A DNA stretch of 64,000 bases from Pythium myriotylum (lineage: Eukaryota; Oomycota; Peronosporomycetes; Pythiales; Pythiaceae): the NCBI GenBank assembly GCA_023091665.1, contig JALJCQ010000013.1, forward strand, positions 3,348,001 through 3,412,000. The letters run 5' to 3'. The notes beneath the pieces were generated by a model. The model made no database searches, had not been told where the DNA came from, and saw only the letters and a program-made list of their open reading frames with translations. The position numbers and the translations under genes were made by a program. The first letter of the stretch is position 1, and every line of letters begins with the position of its first letter. Below are positions 43,372 to 54,482 of the stretch, one piece after another.

Positions 43372-45114
43372 CTAATTCGTGTCGTCGCCCATGGCCATGT
43401 CGACCATGGCCTTGATGTTGATGGTCGTGGAGAAGGAGAAGAACGCGATGAAGATCAGGATGAGCACGCCGCACGCGATCTTCGAGTACCCACCGTAGAC
43501 ACGGAGCTGCTGTGCGTCGAGCTTCTGGCGCGGCAGCAGCAGCACGGACGAAAAGGCGAGCGCGTGGACGGCGTAGGAGATCATGAGCAGCAGACACAGC
43601 GTGCCGATGGCGTCGTTCACGTGCTTGAGCTCGTTGGATGCGACGCCCGAGAGACCCTGGTCGCTCAGCGTTCGCACAGCGACCGCCAAGCAGCTGCGGA
43701 AGGACTGCAGCAAGCCGATGGTCGCGCCCTCGGAGCCGTACTCGGCGATCTCGGTGGCCGGGATGAACGAGAAGATGGAGATGACACCGTCCGAGATGGA
43801 CATGAGGCACTGCATCGAGTCGAAGAAGAGCTGCGTGCGCGTGGTCGGCACGTAGAGCATCATGAGCGCGCGGAAGACTTCGACGCCCACGAGCGCGAAG
43901 AGACCGCAGTTGACCGTGCGGCGCCAGTCACTGTTGGACCACCAGACCTTCCAGCCGATCATGACGGCGATGGTGACCATGAACTTGATGGCGTCCGTGC
44001 GCAGACTGATGTCCTTGTTGAGGTGCGCGAGCGACTTGAAGGCGCTCGAGGCCGAGGCAAAGTAGAACCGCGTCGTGGCGAGCAGGATCGAGAGGAAGAG
44101 CACGATCTGCCACACGGCACGCTGCTGGCACATGCGGAAGAAAGCCCGCACGCGCATCATGGGCGTCGTGAGCGGCTTGGCCGAGGCCGCGAGTCCGGCG
44201 GCGACCATGTTGTGCATCATGTCGACCTCGTTCTGCTGGATGTTCTTCTCCGTGCAGTTCATGAGCACGAACGGGATGGGCACGAGCGAGAAGACCGTGA
44301 GCGCGAGCAGGACCCAGAACATGTCGATCTTGAGGTGGTAGTTCTTGCGGGTCGTGTCGTAGTCCACGAGCAGCGACGTGAGCCAGCTCGAGGCACACTC
44401 AAAGAGCGAGCGGAAGATGAGGTAGTTGATCTGGATGTGGCCTCGCGACGTGAGCGGCTCGCGCTGCGAGAGCTCGATGACGCGCGCGTCCGTGGCGAGC
44501 TTACTGAAGAGCGTGCCCGAGGTCGTGCCGAGGATGAGCAGCATGTAGTAGATGATGTACTCTCCCCGGTCCTCGGTCGTCGTGGTCTTGGGGTTGACGA
44601 TGCCCGCGAGGATCGTGAGCCCGAGCAGCATGAGGAAGCTGACGACACAGCCGAGCACCATGTAGGACTTTCGTCGGTAGCCGCCGATGGGCAGCACGTC
44701 CGAGGCGAGTCCGACAAAGAGGCTGAAGGACGTCGGGAGACTGATCAGACACTCGATCACGGCCTGGTTCTCGACGCGGTTGAGTTTGAGAAAGTTGATG
44801 AGCGTCGGGCGCACGAGGTAGCGCATGACGGCGTAGGTCGTGCTGGACTGCGCGGCGGCGACGAGCAGACCGGCATAGTCGCTCGAGAAGAGCGTGACCT
44901 CGCCGCCGCCGCGCAGCGCGCCGTACTGCTGGTAGTTGAAGAACTTGTCGCCGGCCACGAAGCGGTGGTTGGACTGGTCGAGCCCCAAGGTCAAGTGGCC
45001 GCTCTCGAGCGTCTCGAGGGGCGACCGGTTGTCGAGCGGCGAGAAGCTCGGCCCGACGCTCTCGGCGTGGGTCTTGGTCTTGGCGCTCGCGAAGTCGGAG
45101 GTCAGCGGCCGCAT
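43372..45114 (-). CDS. Folate-biopterin transporter (FBT)-like multi-pass carrier
   Basis: 580 residues on the minus strand, ATG at 45114, intronless. A hydrophilic N-terminus of about 80 residues is followed by about twelve membrane segments with the FBT arrangement: SLPTSFSLFVGLASDVLPIG and GYRRKSYMVLGCVVSFLMLL are typical of the first half, and WQIVLFLSILLATTRFYFAS opens the second. FBT proteins are major-facilitator-related carriers of folates and pterins, and oomycetes have many copies; substrate specificity here is unknown. An open frame runs upstream to 45537 but crosses the likely promoter. A TCACTCTTGCATTTGCG block at 45147-45164 (minus strand) resembles an initiator with downstream element. 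Confidence 0.82.
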   Translation of the reverse strand: MRPLTSDFASAKTKTHAESVGPSFSPLDNRSPLETLESGHLTLGLDQSNHRFVAGDKFFNYQQYGALRGGGEVTLFSSDYAGLLVAAAQSSTTYAVMRYLVRPTLINFLKLNRVENQAVIECLISLPTSFSLFVGLASDVLPIGGYRRKSYMVLGCVVSFLMLLGLTILAGIVNPKTTTTEDRGEYIIYYMLLILGTTSGTLFSKLATDARVIELSQREPLTSRGHIQINYLIFRSLFECASSWLTSLLVDYDTTRKNYHLKIDMFWVLLALTVFSLVPIPFVLMNCTEKNIQQNEVDMMHNMVAAGLAASAKPLTTPMMRVRAFFRMCQQRAVWQIVLFLSILLATTRFYFASASSAFKSLAHLNKDISLRTDAIKFMVTIAVMIGWKVWWSNSDWRRTVNCGLFALVGVEVFRALMMLYVPTTRTQLFFDSMQCLMSISDGVISIFSFIPATEIAEYGSEGATIGLLQSFRSCLAVAVRTLSDQGLSGVASNELKHVNDAIGTLCLLLMISYAVHALAFSSVLLLPRQKLDAQQLRVYGGYSKIACGVLILIFIAFFSFSTTINIKAMVDMAMGDDTN

Positions 45115-46873
45115 ACGGAATAACGTGAAACGGAGCTCCTCACGAGCGCAAATGCAAGAGTGACTTGGGATGGCCCCGAGAGAGAAGAGAGACCGTCGCG
45201 TGAACGTCTCGGGCAGTCGAGCCACCTTCCCACGGGCCCTTTTATGCGCGTGCGCGCTCTCGAGAGAGTGGGACTGGGGCGGCGCGGCGGGACCAGCTGG
45301 CGCCGACCAGCCACGCAAAAAACGTGCCACCTGGCGCAAGTCAGAGGCTTGGCAAAAGAAACAAAAAAAAAACACAAAATTTATAGTTTTGGTAGCTGGT
45401 GGCGGTGGAACATTCGTTTTGTGGAAGAAAAAAAAATTATGTGGAAACGAGTTTACAGTGCCGAGTGGGAGATAGAGGCCAGAAAATAGAACTGGGCTCG
45501 AGGTTGACAGGATGCCGTGGCGTGACTTGGCGAGCACGCATGTACAGTGCTGACCATCGTGGAGCGCGTCGTGCGGGTCGTCAGCTGGCCTTGGGACTCG
45601 GAAACGACTCTCGTGAGATAACGAGCGCCAGAGGATTTGAGGCTAGTGCGGTAACACATGTCCCCAGGTTCGCGGAGGCTGACCGTGTTGAGTACAAGCC
45701 GACGAATCCCAATGATGGTTTCCACAAATTAACGAAACGCGAAAGTTTCAAGTTGGAGCAGGACCACGAGGGCAGCTATTCGAGCCCTCAGCTCTCGGGA
45801 GGCAATGGTGGGAGTCCGTATCGCATCGTGCGCTTGCTCCCGCTGAACTCAGGGCGTCTAGGACCCCAGACGTCCGACATGTTCGTGGAAGCGGTTTCCG
45901 TGGACCAGGTTTTTCGCGCTAGGATCGTCGAGAATTCGTGTACTATCCGCGAAACCCTAGCAAATGCGGAGCTGTTTTCCAGCTCTTTTTTCCCTTCTGG
46001 TCCACCTCCATGGCAAACCGCCATCTTGTCAGTCTGGCGTGTGGATCTCCTCCCCCCATCAAGCTCACCCGTCATCGACTGCCACAAAAATGCATCCTCC
46101 CCCACCTGCCGCCTCGAGTTGAGACGCTTTGGAAAGCGTGCTCCATTGGAATCTCGACGGGTGCGTTCCAAAGCTGAATTCCTGCCACCACAAGATCGGT
46201 TCGCACCACCTGTGCACACCAAAAGACTCGACATCCGGATTCGAAGCCTGTATCCTTATGGAGTCCGACAACTTTTTCGCGAGAAGTTGTCGTTCTCGCT
46301 CGGGGAACGACCGTGGAAGGGCTCGGGTGGTGTAGGTTCCGTCCTGACAGTGGCGACCAAGCAGTGGGGGTGCCTATCTGCCGAGTCATTGGACACCCAT
46401 CATGAGACCAACGCGGGTCGGTTCGTCAAATTTCCTAGTCCCAGCCTCAGCGGCTCTTCCATACTCGCCACCTTTTCAGCGCCCACGAGTAATAGCCATT
46501 TCGCCACTCAAGGTCGTTCAGGCCCACCCACCAGGTGACGTGCCACGCGGACGCAGCAAACGTGTATGTAGATAACTGCCACCTCTACTCAGACGAGGAC
46601 GACAGGCACGCGCATGGTCGGCTTTTACTCGCAGCTGCAAGCCCGTGGAAGCTCTTCCCTCGTGGGCGGGGCGCCGCCGTTTCAGTCATAGCTGATGTGG
46701 CCAGAACGACGCCATCGAATCCCAGTGGGCGCCAACGGTATCCTGTGTTTTCGAGTGCGACTAGTGTATGTTGCACACGCGTGTTGGATCTCAGCACGTA
46801 CACAAGAGAGATAGCTATGTTTTTTCGCGCTGTTGTTGGTTTACTAGCTGCGCCGACATGGATGGGGTCGGAA
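45115..46873. other. Spacer with a 379-codon open frame of doubtful status
   Basis: The plus strand is open from 45399 to 46538. The translated product has no recognisable domain, uneven composition and codon use unlike the flanking genes, and its start overlaps the FBT upstream region. I treat it as probably noncoding, but its length is notable. Confidence 0.35.
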
Positions 46874-47199
46874 CTGAATCTCCAGTCGAGATCGGCAGGA
46901 CGATAGCGGGGGCTATCGCTCGATCTCTCTTATAGGATGGACGATGGCCCACCGGATCGGATCGGGAGGATCCCGCTGAAATGCCCATTTTCTGAGTCGC
47001 CGAGACAGATTACGCCAACTCGGCAGGAGACCTTCGCCAGGCTTGAGTTGGTGGGAGCCCCGGGTCGCACGTTGGTGCGTCACCACGCACGCGAGGAATC
47101 CGCCGACAGGAAAATGTTTTCCAGGCAGTCGCCTCGCGACACCACGCCCCCCGTGAGACAGCTAAGGAGGGAGACCCTTGGCGTGTTTCTTTTCTCGAG
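46874..47199 (-). repeat. Dispersed repeat, copy A (unoccupied)
   Basis: Read on the minus strand this segment matches 50806-50920 followed directly by 52081-52262 on the plus strand. Shared blocks include GCGACTGCCTGG, TGTCGGCGGATTCCTCG (47092-47108 here), AAATGGGCATTTC and GCCGATCTCG. It lacks the 1.14-kb insertion found in copy B. It has no coding capacity that I can see. Confidence 0.75.
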
Positions 47200-48121
47200 G
47201 GCCGGTTGTGCAATCGTACCGGCAGTGCCTGGCTCAGTGTTCGGATCGATGGGTGGGGGAGGGTCGCTCGAAAGCGAACCTTCCTCGCAGGCATGGGCAC
47301 TCAATTGTTGCGTCGTTCAGGGGTCCACTGATCAGCTCGGCGTCTTCTTCCGTCAGTCAGTCAGCTGGTACATCAGAAACCCACGGTCTCACTTGCAGTG
47401 CGGTGGAACTTGAAGGATCGGAGGAAAGCTCGTTGACCTTCGAGCAAGAACGCCTTTACGCTGCTTGGTGTGGACTGTACTAGTAGTATCATCGAGTTGG
47501 AGACTCCCATGAGCTTTTGTGTACTCGAGTAATCTCAGCTGGGGCAGGATCACAGTCTGAGATGAGATCGCCGCGCACAGAGATCGAGCTCGTGGGCGTC
47601 GTGTCGTGGCTACAGTGCTCTCGTTTGACGACGCCAGCCTGGTATTCTGTCTGCTCTATGCCCATGTGCGCTGGTCATCAGTGTCCCCAACGAGATCTCG
47701 GTGCCAGATTGACGCGCGCAGGTGACGACGGACGACTCCCTTGCAGAGCGGGGCCGTCCAACCCACTCACACACCTCGCCTCATCGTGGCTTTCGTGACT
47801 GCCGTGCCACGTTGCAAAAGATGACACCCACCAGCTCGTCCGGGTCGGTGCCGCAACTGCTTCAAGTCTCAAGTTGCCTCTCGCGCGGGATGTAGAGGCT
47901 CCCAGATACTATTACCAACCAAGAATCTGTGACGGCAATCCAGTACCTCCGCATGGAGCGCGTGGTGCTCTCTGGCCCCTTGCTGGACGCCTTCCCGAGA
48001 GAAAAAAAGCGCAGGTGACTTTATGCACAGCAGGAACAAGAAAATATTTGCCCAGGATCTGTTCGTCAAGTGTATGGTGCAACACGATCTAGTTGAGCGG
48101 TTGCGTTCACTGACGATGCGA
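47200..48121. other. 3' flank of hydrolase copy 1, shared with copy 2
   Basis: The part 47957-48121 is a diverged direct repeat of 52286-52449: both contain GGACGCCTTCCC, AGGTGACTTTATGCACA and CCCAGGATCTGTTCGTC. This shows that the duplicated block included the 3' flank of the hydrolase gene. The remainder holds no supported gene. Confidence 0.6.
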
Positions 48122-50105
48122 TCAGACGGTGGAGGCCTCGTATACACCCTGCTCTTTCGCAGGTGCCGCCGCTCTCGCTCTTCTCGCTCGCACCCACAGC
48201 ACACCAAAGATGATTGCGATCATGAGTGCGGCCACGAAGAGGAACGTGAGAACGACAAAGCCAGCCTTGAACGGCGACGACGACGACGACGACGAAGACT
48301 CGCCTTCCATGAGTTTGCCCTCGAAAGGCGAGGACGTGTTGAGCCACTCGGACAAGATCGATGCCGGAAGCGCAAAGTCCAGGGGCTTTTCGTTGGCGAC
48401 GCACGACTTATCGACTGCTTCGAGTTTCCCACTGTTCTCGATGTAGGATGCGAGGATGCTCATGCCGCAGGTCGTGTTGGTTGACGAGTCCACGACAGGC
48501 GTTCGCCAGAGCGCGCCGTGGGTCGCATACTCGAACGTGATGAGTGCTTTCTTAGTGGTGTCGAGAGCTTCGTAGAGGTACTCGGCGTACTTATGGGGTG
48601 TCTGTGGATCCATCTTGCCGCTCAGGAGCAAGACACTGACGTTCGCAGGAGGCTTGGCCGCGACGTTATAGTACTTGTCCTTCTTGTATGTGATCGGAGA
48701 GGCGTCGTAGCTGCCAACCGTGTACTTGTACGTGCGGCAGGCCTGCGACGTCGAGTCTTTCGTGTACGCGCAGTACTGTCCAGCCGAGACGCCCGAGCCC
48801 ATTAGTGCATTCAAGAATCGCTCGGCTGCGATTTCGTCCGTCACGGGCGGCGACTCCCAGAGTTCGGAGTACACAATGAGCCCGTAGAGCAATTGGGACA
48901 TGAGCTGGTCCTCCTCCGACTTGACTTGGAGCTGTTTACCAAGGGTGCTGAAGAACCTCTCGAGCACTTTCTGGTCCTCGTAGTCGCACCGAGCAACGCG
49001 GTACACGATTGCAGGGATCACATTGCGCAGTGAGTAGTTCTGGAGGAGACTGCCGAAGATCGCACGGAGGTAGACACCTGCGGACGAGGATGAGCTCCTA
49101 GGTAGCTGCAGTGCTTTTGCCAGTTGAGTGCTTAGAAAATATGAGCACGTGTGGGATCCATACGTGAGCGAGCGAAGAAGGTCGCTGAGCGCTCCAGCGA
49201 CGCCCGAGCTGCCGAAGTATTTGCCGCAGGTCTCACGATTCTTCTCGCAGTACGAGAGGAAGTACCGCGCGACTTCATCCATGCCGAGGTCCCATTTGGA
49301 CATGTACATACCCTTGCCTGACGAGGCACCGGACGTTGTGGCGATGCCGTCGAGGATATAGCCCGCCACACCCGGTGGGTTCAAGTGCATCAGACGCTCG
49401 ACAAGCAATGTGCCATAGCTAACACCGTAGACGTAGGTCGTCTCGCCCTGGAGAAAGTTGGCGATGAAGAATTTGAGATCCGACGCTGCGCTTGTGACCG
49501 AGAAAGACGACAGGTCGGAGCCGTATTTGTTTTCAAGCTCGCGCGCGCAGCCTTCGAACTCTTTTGCGTCGAGACCCATGCCTCCCGGCGACCCGCTCGT
49601 CGTGGCCTGCGAGGCGACACAGTCGAGCTTGTTGCTGCGACCCGTCCCACGATGATCAAGTGTGTACACGTTCACTCGGTCGCCCAGGAGCCGGTTGAGC
49701 TCGGTCATGGCCGACTCCACTACAAAGAAAATATGCACACAAGATTAACCGACCCCTTCCCCACAAATTCAATTCTCGCCACGCACTCGCTGGAGACGCG
49801 GCACCGGGCCCGCCCTGCATGAAAATGACGTTGGCCTTGCCCTCGGGCTTGCCGTTGACGTATCGCTTGACGAAGATGTCGATCTCTCGCCCCGACGGGT
49901 CTTTGCAGATCCCTTCGTAGCAGAGCGGGACTTTGAAAGTCGCGCACTGGGCCGGCGGGGCCTTTGTCGGGTTGGCATTGCGAGGAACTTCCTCGATGAG
50001 CGAGTACTGTGAGCAGTTGTACCAGCCGTCCATGGTGGCGTTGGCGGCCGAGACGACTCGGGCGACGAGCAGAGAGAACGCTGCGGCGTATCGGAGACCG
50101 TGCAT
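48122..50105 (-). CDS. Membrane-anchored secreted alpha/beta hydrolase (S33/TAP-like), copy 1
   Basis: Exons on the minus strand 50105-49787 and 49719-48122 give 638 residues. The protein has a signal peptide (LRYAAAFSLLVARVVSA), a Cys-containing mature start (DGWYNC), oxyanion motif MQGGPG, HRGTGRS, and nucleophile Ser207 in YVYGVSYGTLL. The C-terminal TAP-like part has LLLSGKMDPQTPHKYAEY with the likely Asp and FEYATHGAL with the likely His. A Ser run precedes one C-terminal membrane helix (GFVVLTFLFVAALMIAIIFG) and a short tail ending VYEASTV. Related enzymes remove prolyl residues or tripeptides from peptide N-termini, so surface peptide breakdown is likely. It heads an array of four. Confidence 0.87.
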
Positions 50106-50143
50106 GGCTTGGGCGGAGGATGTAGATCAGCGGCGGTCGCTGC

Positions 50144-50159
50144 AAATGGGGAACTGAAC
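50144..50159 (-). promoter_or_regulatory. INR-like core promoter of hydrolase copy 1
   Basis: On the minus strand GTTCAGTTCCCCATTT matches 13 of 16 positions of GCTCATTYYNCAWTTT, 39-54 bp before the ATG, and is followed by GCAGCGACC. Confidence 0.55.
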
Positions 50160-50504
50160 ACCCACGGACGGAGGAGAAGAGAGTGGGTGGAGGGGTGGGT
50201 CTCCACCCAGTGGAGAGCTCAACTGGGTGTCACGCGTGACGAGTCATTACGCGAGGGACAAGGAGAGACAGAGTGTCAGGGCTGTCCACTTCGAACAGTG
50301 TACCCACCTGATATTTGTGGGATACAGTGTACGTTCGGTTACGACGTAACCCTAATACCAATTCTCTATTTTTCGAGAAAAGAGTGTATTCTTTTGTTTG
50401 GAAATATGAGGATTTGTATTTGTGACTTTCCACAAAACAAATCGAAGCAGCGCTGTCAATTCAACTTATGCTAGATCAGTAGATATTTCAAAGTCTATCG
50501 GATA

Positions 50505-50805
50505 TTTTAAGTATAAACTGATTCAAGGAGTTGAGCTCCTCGAGGTGGATGCCTTTCTCGCCACAAATCCCCTTTCCGGCATAGGGCGATTGAGTGGCGA
50601 CCTGCGTCTCGACGGTCCTCTTCGGCTCGGCTGCTGCTTCATACCAGATCGAGGGTGGCTGGGCCACACGCCGAGCATCTGCTACGACTTTTGCCGTGCA
50701 CAGCCAGACATCGAATTCGCACGAAGTCGTCGGTCATGTGCCCGACGACTTTGTCCACCGGTACAAGGCCGACGTCAAGCTCATGACCGAGATCAGGCTT
50801 CTATT
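50505..50805 (+). pseudogene. 5' relic of a GH1 beta-glycosidase gene
   Basis: The sequence matches the intact GH1 gene from its upstream flank (GAGGTGGATGCCTTTCTCGCC) into the coding part (CTCTTCGGCTCGG, CACGCCGAGCATCTG, CGACTTTGTCCACCGGTACA). The signal-peptide region is deleted (about 115 bp) and there is a further small deletion. Homology ends at about 50805, where copy B of the dispersed repeat begins. The frame is broken and the catalytic residues are not included. It stands divergent to hydrolase copy 1, exactly as the intact GH1 gene does to copy 2. Confidence 0.8.
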
Positions 50806-52262
50806 CGAGAGAAGAAACGCGCCAAGAGTATCCCCCTCCCTCCTACCTTCACTGTCTCACGCGAGCGTCGTGTCGCGGGGCGACTGCCTGGGAAACACTT
50901 TCCTGTCGGCGGATTTCTCGGCATATTAATTAAAGCTCCACGCACAGTCAGAAGGCATAGTCTCACGACCAGTCAGTCTCGACATCTCGACCCTCGACCC
51001 CTCCGGCGAGAGGTACATGCTCCAATGGAGCCCAGGTGGCAGTTGGAACTGTCAGCTCCACGACCGAGGCAACGCGTGGTTCGGTTCGACAGACACCGCT
51101 GGGTCGACGCCTCACACCGGTTGTGGGACTCGGGAGTAGCAGTGACCAGAACGGACGCGATTGTGGGACTCGGGAGTAGTAGTGACCAGAACGGACGCGA
51201 AGAGGCAGTTGCTCCAGACGACACGCGAGCAAGCGCTGCCGGAGAATCAAGGCAGACACGCACGTTGGCACAAATAAGACCGACGCTCTCGATCAAGTCA
51301 AGTGGATGGAGATAGCACACCTTCCTGGCATAGTCGATGCACAACGGATACTCCTCTTTCGCATCAAAGGCGATCGTCCTAGCAAATGGGATCGAGTGCA
51401 TCTACGGCCAGGATGTCCCCACTGCCCAGACCTCGGTTCCCCCGGCGGCGACAGCGCACATATCTTCTGGAAGTACCCACGGACCCAACAATTCTGCGAC
51501 AAACGTGCCTTCATTGGAGACAGTTGTGGACCAACGAGAACGTACCGACAGTTCAAGAAGACAAAGCGGCTTTCTTCTCCCTGCGTCTTCCAGCTGCTCC
51601 GGACTTGCTCTGTTCACACCCAAGCATGACAAGGCTCCCAATCCCCAAGGAAGAGGTTACCATCGCCATACACGCTTCGGTGAATGCGGCCTGACAACAT
51701 TCCCTTGTCGTCTTACAAACTATGTGGAGATGGGGCACCAGGTCGAGGGGATTTGGACACCGGAACATGCCGCCGCGATTCTTCACGATGCACTGAGGTC
51801 CTCATTACTTGACTTGAGTGGGAAGCACACCGGAGCGACCACGGCGACCCCGCACACTCCAGCTGCCATCCAGATACGACTTCACTCCCGGACAGGTTCA
51901 GCCTTCTTCACGCGGACCACGCCAGGAAGGGAGATGCCTCTTATTTTTCGACGGGGACTTCCGAGGCAACACGAGGCCCGCTCACCTCTGACAAGGTACA
52001 CGCCGACTATGGGTTTCTAGATAAGCAAACCTATAGACCTCAATTGAATTGAAAATTTGAAAATGTCGGCGGATTCCTCGCCTGCGTGGAGAGGCGCTGT
52101 CGGGCCTGTTTTAATCTCATGAAGGTCGCTTGCCGAGTCTGTCTCGGCGGCTCAGGAAATGGGCATTTCGGTAGGATCATCCCTGTCCAATCCGGTGGAC
52201 CATCGCCCTTCCTACAGAGATAGCCCAAGCGATCGCCCTGCTGATCTCGGCTGGAGATTTCG
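50806..52262 (+). repeat. Dispersed repeat, copy B (interrupted by an insertion)
   Basis: Inverted counterpart of 46874-47199. Its two halves, 50806-50920 and 52081-52262, are separated by the element at 50921-52063 and joined by a duplicated 17-bp target. It truncates the GH1 relic on its left side. Confidence 0.7.
50921..52063 (+). mobile_element. 5'-truncated non-LTR retrotransposon (LINE-like) insertion
   Basis: A 1,143-bp insertion flanked by TGTCGGCGGATTTCTCG (50904-50920) and TGTCGGCGGATTCCTCG (52064-52080), one mismatch in 17. It ends in an A-rich tail (GAATTGAAAATTTGAAAA), as expected for target-primed reverse transcription. The frame at 51306-51629 encodes a segment like the zinc-binding C-terminus of LINE reverse transcriptases: LPGIVDAQRILLFRIKGDRP, CPHC, then HIFWKYPRTQQF. 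The reverse transcriptase core and 5' part are absent. Inside, a 40-bp unit (GTGGGACTCGGGAGTAG...) is repeated in tandem at 51120-51199. It is inactive. Confidence 0.7.
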
Positions 52263-52449
52263 GCGCCGACGAGGGAAGAGCTTCCACGCGCCTGGTGCTC
52301 TATGGTCACTTCCTGGACGCCTTCCCAGAAAGGAAAGAAAAACACTACTAGCACAGGTGACTTTATGCACAACAGGAACAAGGGAACATTGGCCCAGGAT
52401 CTGTTCGTCCGGTGTTATCGTGTGATACGATCCAGTCGAGTGGTTTCGC
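52263..52449. repeat. 3' flank of hydrolase copy 2 (direct repeat of 47957-48121)
   Basis: Diverged direct repeat of the 3' flank of copy 1, with shared AGGTGACTTTATGCACAACA-like and CCCAGGATCTGTTCGTC blocks. No gene lies here. Confidence 0.6.
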
Positions 52450-54444
52450 TCACTGACGATACAACCAGGCGGTGGAGGCGACGTACACGCTCTCATCTTT
52501 CGCAGGCGCGGTCGCTCTCGCTCCCCTCGCTCGCATCAACAGCACGCCTAGGACGATTGCGATCACGAGTGCGACCGCGAAGAGACACGTGAGAACGATG
52601 AAGGGGACTTTGAACCGTGACGACGATGATGACGACGACGAGGAGGAGTCGAGTTCGCCGTCGAATGGCGAGGACGTGTTGAGGTACTCAGACAAGATTT
52701 GCGCCGGAAGCACGAAATCCAAGGGCTTTTCGTTGGCGACGCACGACTTGTCGACTGCGTCGAGTTTCCCATTGCTCGCGATGTAGGAAGCGAGGATGGT
52801 CACACCACAGGTCGTGTTGATCGTCGGGTCCGCGACTGGCGTTCGCCAGAGTGCGCCGTGGGTCGCGTACTCGAACGTGACGAGCGCTTTGTTGGTGGTG
52901 TTGAGGACTTCGTAGAGGGCCTCGGCGTACCTGTGCGGTGTCTGCGGATCCATTTTGCCGCTCAGCAGCAAGACGCTGACGTTTGCAGGAAGCTCGGCTA
53001 CGACGTTGTTGTACTTGTCTTTCTTGTATGTGATCGGAGAGGCGTCGTAATTGCCGATCGTGTTCTTGTACTTTTGGCACGCCTGTGCCGTCGAGTCTTT
53101 CGTGTACCCGCAGTATTGCATGGCCGACATGCCAGAACCCATCAGCGCATTCAAAAACCGCTCGTTCCCGGTTTCGTCCGTAATGGGCGGCGATTCCCAG
53201 TACTCGGCGTACATAATGAGGCCGTAGATCAACTGGGGCATAAGCTGGATATGTTCCGACTTGACCTGGGACTGTTTAGCAAGGGTGCTCGCGAACCTCT
53301 CCAGCACGTTTTGGTCCTCGCTGTTGCACCGAGCAGCGCGGTGCACGATTACGGGGATCAAATTGCGCAGGGTCAAGCTCGGCAAAAGTCTTCCGAGGAC
53401 CAAACGAAGATAGACATCTGCGGATGAGGTCGAGTTCTTGGGTGCTTGGAGTGCTTTTCCCATTTGGTTTTTCAGGAAAGACGAGCACTTGTGGTCTCCG
53501 TTTGCGAGCGAGCGAAGAAGTTCGGTGAGCCCTCCAGTGACTCCCGAGCTGCCGAAGTATTTGCCGCACGTCTCACGGTTCTTCTCGCAATATGAGAGGA
53601 AGTACCGCGCGACCTCGTCCACGCCGACGTCCCATTTTGACAGGTATAGGGCCTTGTCTAACGAAGCTCCTGCTGTTGTGGCGATGCCGTCGAGGATATA
53701 GCCCGCGACACCCGGTGGGCTCAAGTGCATGAGACGCTCGACAAGCCTTGTGCCATAGCTAACACCGTAGACATAGGTCGTCTCGCCTTGGAGGAAGTTG
53801 GAGATGAAGAACTTGAGATCGGACGCTGCGCTCGTGACCGAGAAAGACGACAGGTCGGAGCCGTATTTGTTCTCAAGTTCACGTGCGCAGTCTCCGAACT
53901 CCGCTGCACTGAGGCTCACGCCTCCTGGTGAGCCGCTTGCCGTGGCCTGCGAGGCGACGCATTGGAGCTTGTTACTGCGGCCTGTTCCTCGATGGTCTAG
54001 CGTGTACACATTCACTCGGTCGCTCAGGAGCCGGTTGATCTCGGTCATCGCATACTCCACTACAAGGAAAACATGCACACAAGGTCAACAGATCACTTCC
54101 CACAAATTCAGTTCACGCCACGCACTCCCTGCGGATGCGGGGCCAGGTCCGCCCGCCATGAAAATGACGTTGGTCTTGCCCTCGGGCTTGCCGTTGACAT
54201 ATCGCTTGACAAACAGGTCGATCTCTCGCCCTGACGGGTCTTTGCAGATCCCTTCGTAGCAGAGCGGAACTTTGAAAGTCGCGCACTGGGCCGGCGGGGC
54301 TACCGCTGGGTCATTGTTGGGAGGATTGTCCTCTTCGAGCGAGTACTGCGAGCAGTTGTACCAGCCGTCCATGGTGGCGTTGGCGGCCGAGACGACTCGG
54401 GCGACGAGCAGAGAGAACGCTGCGGCGTATCGGAGACCGTGCAT
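52450..54444 (-). CDS. Membrane-anchored secreted alpha/beta hydrolase (S33/TAP-like), copy 2
   Basis: Exons on the minus strand 54444-54126 and 54059-52450 give 642 residues; the closest relative of copy 1. It has the same signal peptide, oxyanion motif MAGGPG, HRGTGRS, and Ser207 in YVYGVSYGTRL. The Asp segment is LLLSGKMDPQTPHRYAEA and the His segment is FEYATHGAL. A Ser run of about ten precedes the C-terminal membrane helix (PFIVLTCLFAVALVIAIVLG). The tail reads VYVASTAWLYRQ: the codon that is the TGA stop in copy 1 is TGG here, and the next TGA lies five codons on. A foldback element and spacer separate it from the divergent GH1 gene. Confidence 0.87.
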
Positions 54445-54482
54445 GGCTTGGGCGGAGGATGCAGATCAGCGGCCGATGGTGC

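Noticed and set aside
43564..45123. 519-codon plus-strand open frame
   Set aside because: Antisense to the FBT-like gene, with highly charged low-complexity product; a shadow of codon bias.
51118..51199. Possible CRISPR-like repeat
   Set aside because: Only two adjacent units without spacers, inside a eukaryotic retroelement.
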